Positions 60,260 through 64,000 of a DNA stretch of 64,000 nt are shown piece by piece. Origin of the DNA: Legionella saoudiensis (lineage in GTDB: Bacteria; Pseudomonadota; Gammaproteobacteria; Legionellales; Legionellaceae); NCBI RefSeq assembly GCF_001465875.1, contig NZ_LN901323.1:593501-657500 (forward strand). The letters run 5' to 3'. Numbering within the stretch: the stretch's first letter is position 1; each line of letters opens with the position of its first letter. A program made the position numbers and the translations under genes. The notes beneath the pieces were generated by a model. That model had not been told where the DNA came from and did no database searches. It was given only the letters and a program-made list of their open reading frames with translations.

Positions 60260-61123
60260 CTACTTAACATCCTTCTCATGTAAGGCTGGATCTGAAGAAG
60301 GACTATTGAGATGCCAGTTATAAACATAACTGTCTATGGTATTTATGTGTTTTAACTGGCTTTGTAATGGCTCTTTAGCAAACTGCAATAAATGTGTGAT
60401 CACATCTTGTTTTGTACCGCCAAAATCTTCTTCATACCAATCATAGAGTTTTGAAATAATTAGCCTTCCCTCAATAACGCTAACACCTCTTAGGGAGTTT
60501 ACGTAGGTGAATGCAGCTTTATTTAATTGTTCTTCCAGATTGTAGCCATGATAGGCATTTTTATTTAAATTAGGCGCCCCAATACTGGCGTTATTTAACG
60601 CATAGTGTGTTCGAGGATCATTCCATATGGGACGTATAATACGATTGTTAATATCATCCAGAGAAAGCGTTGTCTTTTTTATCGTAATTAAATTAGCTCC
60701 CCAAGGGCCAACACTAAATAAGCCCGGAGAAATATTAATTTCCTGAATTGTTGAGATTGGATAATAATTGGCGATGGTTTGCACCGTAAGCGCATTATAG
60801 ACATTAATCCAATAGGCCAACTGCTCTGCTCGATTGTAGTTGTCGATATTAATTTGAGCCATATCTCTCAGGTAGTCTTTTAGTAAATTCAGATCAGTCT
60901 GTGAGAAATGAGCATAATCAACCAAATTAATATTTTCGGGACTAGTAATTACTCGGCGATTTAAAAACTCTTGCCATAGTTGGTGAGAAATAATTTCCTT
61001 AGATAAGGGATTATTCACTTCCCATTGAGGCCATAAGCTTTTATAAAAAGAAGCATGGGCTAGCCCTGTTAAGACTAATAATAGCAGGACAAAAAATTGA
61101 TTACGTACTATGGTTTTAAACAT
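60260..61123 (-). CDS. Exported DUF547 protein lacking the usual cysteines
   Basis: The 287-residue protein has a signal peptide (hydrophobic 10-22, LAHA) and a DUF547 domain: LAYWINVYNALTVQTI (about 102-117), the GPWGANLITIKKTTLSLDDI segment, and IWNDPRTHYALNNASIGAPN. Most DUF547 proteins I recall have NCASxxCP in that last motif; here both Cys are replaced (Asn and Ala). It is probably periplasmic, with unknown activity. Its start overlaps the recR stop by eight bases, so it is in the dnaX-ybaB-recR transcript. Confidence 0.8.
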   Translation of the reverse strand: MFKTIVRNQFFVLLLLVLTGLAHASFYKSLWPQWEVNNPLSKEIISHQLWQEFLNRRVITSPENINLVDYAHFSQTDLNLLKDYLRDMAQINIDNYNRAEQLAYWINVYNALTVQTIANYYPISTIQEINISPGLFSVGPWGANLITIKKTTLSLDDINNRIIRPIWNDPRTHYALNNASIGAPNLNKNAYHGYNLEEQLNKAAFTYVNSLRGVSVIEGRLIISKLYDWYEEDFGGTKQDVITHLLQFAKEPLQSQLKHINTIDSYVYNWHLNSPSSDPALHEKDVK

Positions 61124-61709
61124 TAATTAGTGCTCTATTGCGAAGAGCATTTCCAATGGTATTACCATCTAAAAACTCTAACTCACCCCCAGATGGTATG
61201 CCGTGGGCTAACTGAGTAATATGGACTGGCTGTTCACGTAGGAGTTGATGAATAAAATGAATTGTGGTTTGTCCTTCCACACTTGGGCTTAAAGCCAGGA
61301 TTACTTCTTTAATTCCTTCCTCAAGAATTAGATTCTTAAGCTTAGGCAATCCTATATCATCAGGGCCTAATCCATCGAGTGGAGATATTTTACCCATAAG
61401 GACAAAATATTTACCTTGGAATGAATTGCTCTGTTCAATTGCTGATACATCGGCTGGGCTTTCTACAACACAAAGCAAAGATGAGTCACGATTGGGGTTT
61501 TCACACAATGTGCACAAGCTTTGTTCTGTGTAATTCATACAGCGCTGGCAATGCTTGATTTGCGTCATTGCCTGCTCCAAACAAGAGGCGAGGTTTAAAC
61601 CTCGCTGTCTTTGATGTTGGAGCAAGTGAAACACCATGCGCTGTGCTGATTTTGGTCCTACCCCGGGAAGGCATCGTAGCGCTTCGACCAGGCGGTTTAA
61701 CATATCCAT
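61116..61709 (-). CDS. recR: Recombination mediator RecR
   Basis: The 197-residue protein acts with RecO and RecF to load RecA at gaps. It has an N-terminal helix-hairpin-helix (LRCLPGVGPKSAQRMVFHLL), a four-Cys zinc finger (CQRCMNYTEQSLCTLC), and a Toprim domain (LCVVESPADVSAIE). The gene follows ybaB after eight bases, the classical dnaX-ybaB-recR order. Confidence 0.97.
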   Translation of the reverse strand: MDMLNRLVEALRCLPGVGPKSAQRMVFHLLQHQRQRGLNLASCLEQAMTQIKHCQRCMNYTEQSLCTLCENPNRDSSLLCVVESPADVSAIEQSNSFQGKYFVLMGKISPLDGLGPDDIGLPKLKNLILEEGIKEVILALSPSVEGQTTIHFIHQLLREQPVHITQLAHGIPSGGELEFLDGNTIGNALRNRALINV

Positions 61710-61717
61710 TATTAGGA

Positions 61718-62053
61718 TTATTCCTTTTCGCCACCCATTAAATCAGTCGGAATATTTAATCCAGCAGTTAATTGACTGATTTTTTCTTTAGATGCTTTTT
61801 CAATTTTACGTACCGCATCATTAATTGCTGCAGCAACTAAATCTTCTAACATTTCTGGCTCTTCTTCCAACATGGTTGGTTTGATTTTAACTGCAACTGC
61901 GTCATGGCGACCATTCATTTGAATTGTAACCATGCCACCACCTGCTTCGCCAGTAACAACTAATTGGCTTAATTGTTGTTGCGCTTCTTGCATACGCTGT
62001 TGCATTTTTTGCGCTTCTTTCATTAGGTTACTAAGATTTTGATTCATATCCAT
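61718..62053 (-). CDS. ybaB: Nucleoid-associated protein YbaB/EbfC
   Basis: The 111-residue DNA-binding dimer has the N-terminal coiled coil with [19 protein letters not shown], the conserved [16 protein letters not shown] strand region, and a C-terminal helix. GAGG before the ATG at 62053 fits the start. It lies between dnaX and recR. Confidence 0.96.
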   Translation of the reverse strand: MDMNQNLSNLMKEAQKMQQRMQEAQQQLSQLVVTGEAGGGMVTIQMNGRHDAVAVKIKPTMLEEEPEMLEDLVAAAINDAVRKIEKASKEKISQLTAGLNIPTDLMGGEKE

Positions 62054-62145
62054 TATTAACGCCTCTTTTGTTAGGGTTGGGTACGCATCTCAAGCTAAGT
62101 TAAGGACTAAACAGATTTTAGCTTGAGAAGCTTAAACGTATTATA

Positions 62146-63906
62146 TTATAAGTCATCTTTTAGTGGCACAATAGAATTTTTGACCAATTCTGCTGAAAAA
62201 TCTTGCTGCAACTGTTGGAACATTGGATCATTTTGCAAAGCAAGCTCTGCATTTTGTTGTTTTTGCTGCGTTGCCTGCTCTTTTTGTTGAGCAGGTGATG
62301 CTTGGACCGATTGCTCACTATTTAGCGCCACTTTTATCGCAGTTTGATAATAGTTTCCAAGGGCGCTTTCAACTCGTGCCAATACGGTTGGGGTAAATAA
62401 AGATTGATGTCCACGAGCAACACGTAAGACTAGATCCCGTCCGTCTCTAGAAACAAGTTCAGCATTCTCTACTGCAGTAAGTGCTAAGCCGGTTAATTTC
62501 AGTTGCGGGATAATGTCAGCCCAACTTTGTTGTTCTTGTGGTATGGGGGTTGAGAGCAATTTTTCCGGCATTTGCGGGCTAGGGTGATTCTCTTGCCCAT
62601 CAGCGACCTCAGGGATTACCACAGTATAGGGCTCTATCAAGGAAGTCGCTGCGATTGCAGAGTCCACTGGGTCCTGGCTTGATGCTGTAGGTATTATTGC
62701 TGCTGCAGGCATTGGAGTTAACTTGTGCTCTTGATTTGTGCTTATCTTCGTTTCAGGAACTGTTTCAATATTTTGCGCTGTTGCTTGGGTGTGTGTTTGT
62801 GTACAGGCAACCGTGGCTGGCTTTGGTGCTGGTCTAAAGGTTAGCATCCGCAATAAGGTCATGCTAAAGCCTATGGCTAAAGTCGGAGCTAAATGAATTT
62901 CTTCTCGTCCCTTTAAGCTAATTTGATAAAATAATTGCACATCCTCTGCAGAAACTATAGCACTTAGGTTTTTTATTTCAGGAGAAGGGCTGATTAAGGC
63001 ATTATGATCACCAATGGCTTGATAGACTGCCATTTGATGTAAATAATTAAGCAATTCATCAAGGACATACTGAAAATGTCCTCCTTCATTTGCAATGCTT
63101 TGACTAAGCGTTAGTATATTTGGCGCATCTTGATTTGCAAGTGCTTGTAGCAATTGTAACGCATAATCCTGTTGGGTATAGCCCAGGATCATTTTTACAT
63201 CAGTTGTTGTTAGTTGATTATCACAACTGGTAATGGCTTGATCTAATAAACTGAGCGCATCGCGCATACTTCCACGCGCAGCGTGGGCCAAAATATTTAA
63301 TGCTTGGGGCTCAAAAGCTAATTGCTCATCTTTAAGTATTAATTGTAAATGTTGACTAATTAGCTCGGGTGCCAAATGTTTCAGATTAAATTGCAAGCAT
63401 CGCGATAAAACGGTAACCGGTAATTTTTGCGGATCAGTTGTTGCTAAAATAAACTTCACATGAGCAGGTGGTTCTTCTAATGTTTTTAGAAGCGCATTAA
63501 AGCTATGTTGTGAAAGCATGTGTACTTCATCGATTAGATAAATTTTAAAACGGCCAGTGGCAGGTGCATATTGCACATTATCTAATAAATCCCGTGTATC
63601 TTCGACACGTGTTTTGGATGCACCATCAATCTCAATAAGGTCAATAAATCGACCTTGTTCAATGGAAATACACGTGTTGCATTGCAGGCAGGGTTCAGAA
63701 CTAATTCCTGCTTCACAATTAAGTGATTTGGCTAATATACGAGCGACACTTGTTTTCCCTACACCACGGGTTCCAGTAAAAAGATAAGCATGATGCAAGC
63801 GTTGTTGATTCAGCGCATTAATAAGAGCCTTATTAATATGTTCTTGGCCAACAAGTTGTGAGAATGTTCGTGGTCGCCATTTACGGGCAAGTGCTAGATA
63901 GCTCAT
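62146..63906 (-). CDS. dnaX: DNA polymerase III subunit tau/gamma
   Basis: The 586-residue clamp-loader ATPase has Walker A GTRGVGKT (45-52), a zinc module with Cys64, Cys73, Cys76 and Cys79, the DEVHMLS box, and SRC sensor motif, then a Gln/Pro-rich linker and a C-terminal domain that would bind polymerase. No strong A AAA AAG slippery heptamer was seen, so a gamma form by the E. coli frameshift is not supported. The ATG has no clear Shine-Dalgarno and lies about 15 bases past the SRP RNA 3' end, so it may be read from the ffs promoter. Confidence 0.96.
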   Translation of the reverse strand: MSYLALARKWRPRTFSQLVGQEHINKALINALNQQRLHHAYLFTGTRGVGKTSVARILAKSLNCEAGISSEPCLQCNTCISIEQGRFIDLIEIDGASKTRVEDTRDLLDNVQYAPATGRFKIYLIDEVHMLSQHSFNALLKTLEEPPAHVKFILATTDPQKLPVTVLSRCLQFNLKHLAPELISQHLQLILKDEQLAFEPQALNILAHAARGSMRDALSLLDQAITSCDNQLTTTDVKMILGYTQQDYALQLLQALANQDAPNILTLSQSIANEGGHFQYVLDELLNYLHQMAVYQAIGDHNALISPSPEIKNLSAIVSAEDVQLFYQISLKGREEIHLAPTLAIGFSMTLLRMLTFRPAPKPATVACTQTHTQATAQNIETVPETKISTNQEHKLTPMPAAAIIPTASSQDPVDSAIAATSLIEPYTVVIPEVADGQENHPSPQMPEKLLSTPIPQEQQSWADIIPQLKLTGLALTAVENAELVSRDGRDLVLRVARGHQSLFTPTVLARVESALGNYYQTAIKVALNSEQSVQASPAQQKEQATQQKQQNAELALQNDPMFQQLQQDFSAELVKNSIVPLKDDL

Positions 63907-63921
63907 ATATGGTTTATAAGT

Positions 63922-64000
63922 TGGGCGGCAGCTCTAAGAGCCACACCTCGGCGCTCGAATCAATTGCTACCGCTGCTCCCTTCCGGGCCTGACGGGGTTC
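63922..64000 (-). ncRNA. ffs: 4.5S signal recognition particle RNA (5' part beyond right edge)
   Basis: On the minus strand the conserved SRP hairpin loop GTCAGGCCCGGAAGGGAGCA is present, with the GGAA tetraloop and the AGCAGC asymmetric loop that bind Ffh. The 3' side ends in GAGCTGCCGCCC, which should pair with the missing 5' arm. The exact 3' end is estimated. Many bacteria have ffs just upstream of dnaX. Confidence 0.93.

Noticed and set aside
60019..60267. 82-residue plus ORF opposite the small basic protein
   Set aside because: The minus-strand reading has a better ribosome site and a more constrained sequence.
62940..63000. A AAA AAC sequence in dnaX that could be a -1 frameshift site
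   Set aside because: It is in frame as ATA AAA AAC near residue 312, far earlier than the gamma-forming site known in E. coli, with no obvious downstream stem; probably chance.

Overview
The window looks like the chromosome of a Legionella species (Gammaproteobacteria, Legionellales). The evidence is an A+T-rich base composition (estimated by eye), a type II-secreted M28 aminopeptidase of the LapA type, several large proteins of unknown family that combine membrane hairpins with coiled coils, and a probable PmrA box in front of one of them. I see no insertion sequence, prophage or CRISPR array. Species identity cannot be fixed from the sequence alone.

Layout. (1) 1-5.6 kb is accessory: a partial multi-pass membrane protein behind a Fur-box promoter (probable iroT/mavN), lapA, a small periplasmic protein, and a two-gene unit of a candidate Dot/Icm effector and a coiled-coil protein. 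(2) 5.7-10.6 kb, minus strand: the stress cluster yeaG (PrkA kinase), yeaH (DUF444), ycgB (SpoVR), with a sigma-S-like -10 element. (3) 10.9-23.3 kb is mixed: pepN, a secreted 2H phosphoesterase-like protein head-to-head with aroE, a patatin-like lipase, two membrane/coiled-coil proteins of unknown function, a POT peptide transporter, a Gly/Trp/His-rich lipoprotein, a secreted protein, and hda with a CDP-alcohol phosphatidyltransferase. (4) 23.7-54.3 kb is a long conserved housekeeping block: yhbY (reverse), rlmE, ftsH, folP, glmM, tpiA, secG, tRNA-Leu(GAG), the complete 14-gene nuo operon for respiratory complex I, initiator tRNA-Met, rimP, nusA, infB, rbfA, truB, rpsO and pnp. (5) 54.5-64 kb: folE and a HIT hydrolase, ppa, a CorB-type transporter, an OmpR-type regulator lacking its phospho-acceptor, an unknown helical protein, a tiny basic protein, then DUF547, recR, ybaB, dnaX (all minus) and the 4.5S SRP RNA cut by the right edge.

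How the parts work together. Block 4 joins protein export and quality control (SecG, FtsH), folate and cell-wall precursor synthesis (FolP, GlmM), respiration (NuoA-N), and translation start plus RNA decay (fMet tRNA, RimP, NusA, IF2, RbfA, TruB, S15, PNPase). Its 3' part keeps the enterobacterial order, including an attenuator-like terminator just before rimP and a terminator between rpsO and pnp. Relative to E. coli, the nuo operon sits between the leuU and metY tRNA genes.

The most interesting signals outside the core genes are the Fur-controlled promoter of the left-edge gene, the PmrA box upstream of the 546-residue protein, the sigma-S-like promoter of yeaG, the degenerate response regulator, and a family of short palindromic repeats at gene 3' ends. 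I did not find a clearly new multi-gene system; the best candidates for new biology are the unknown membrane/coiled-coil proteins.
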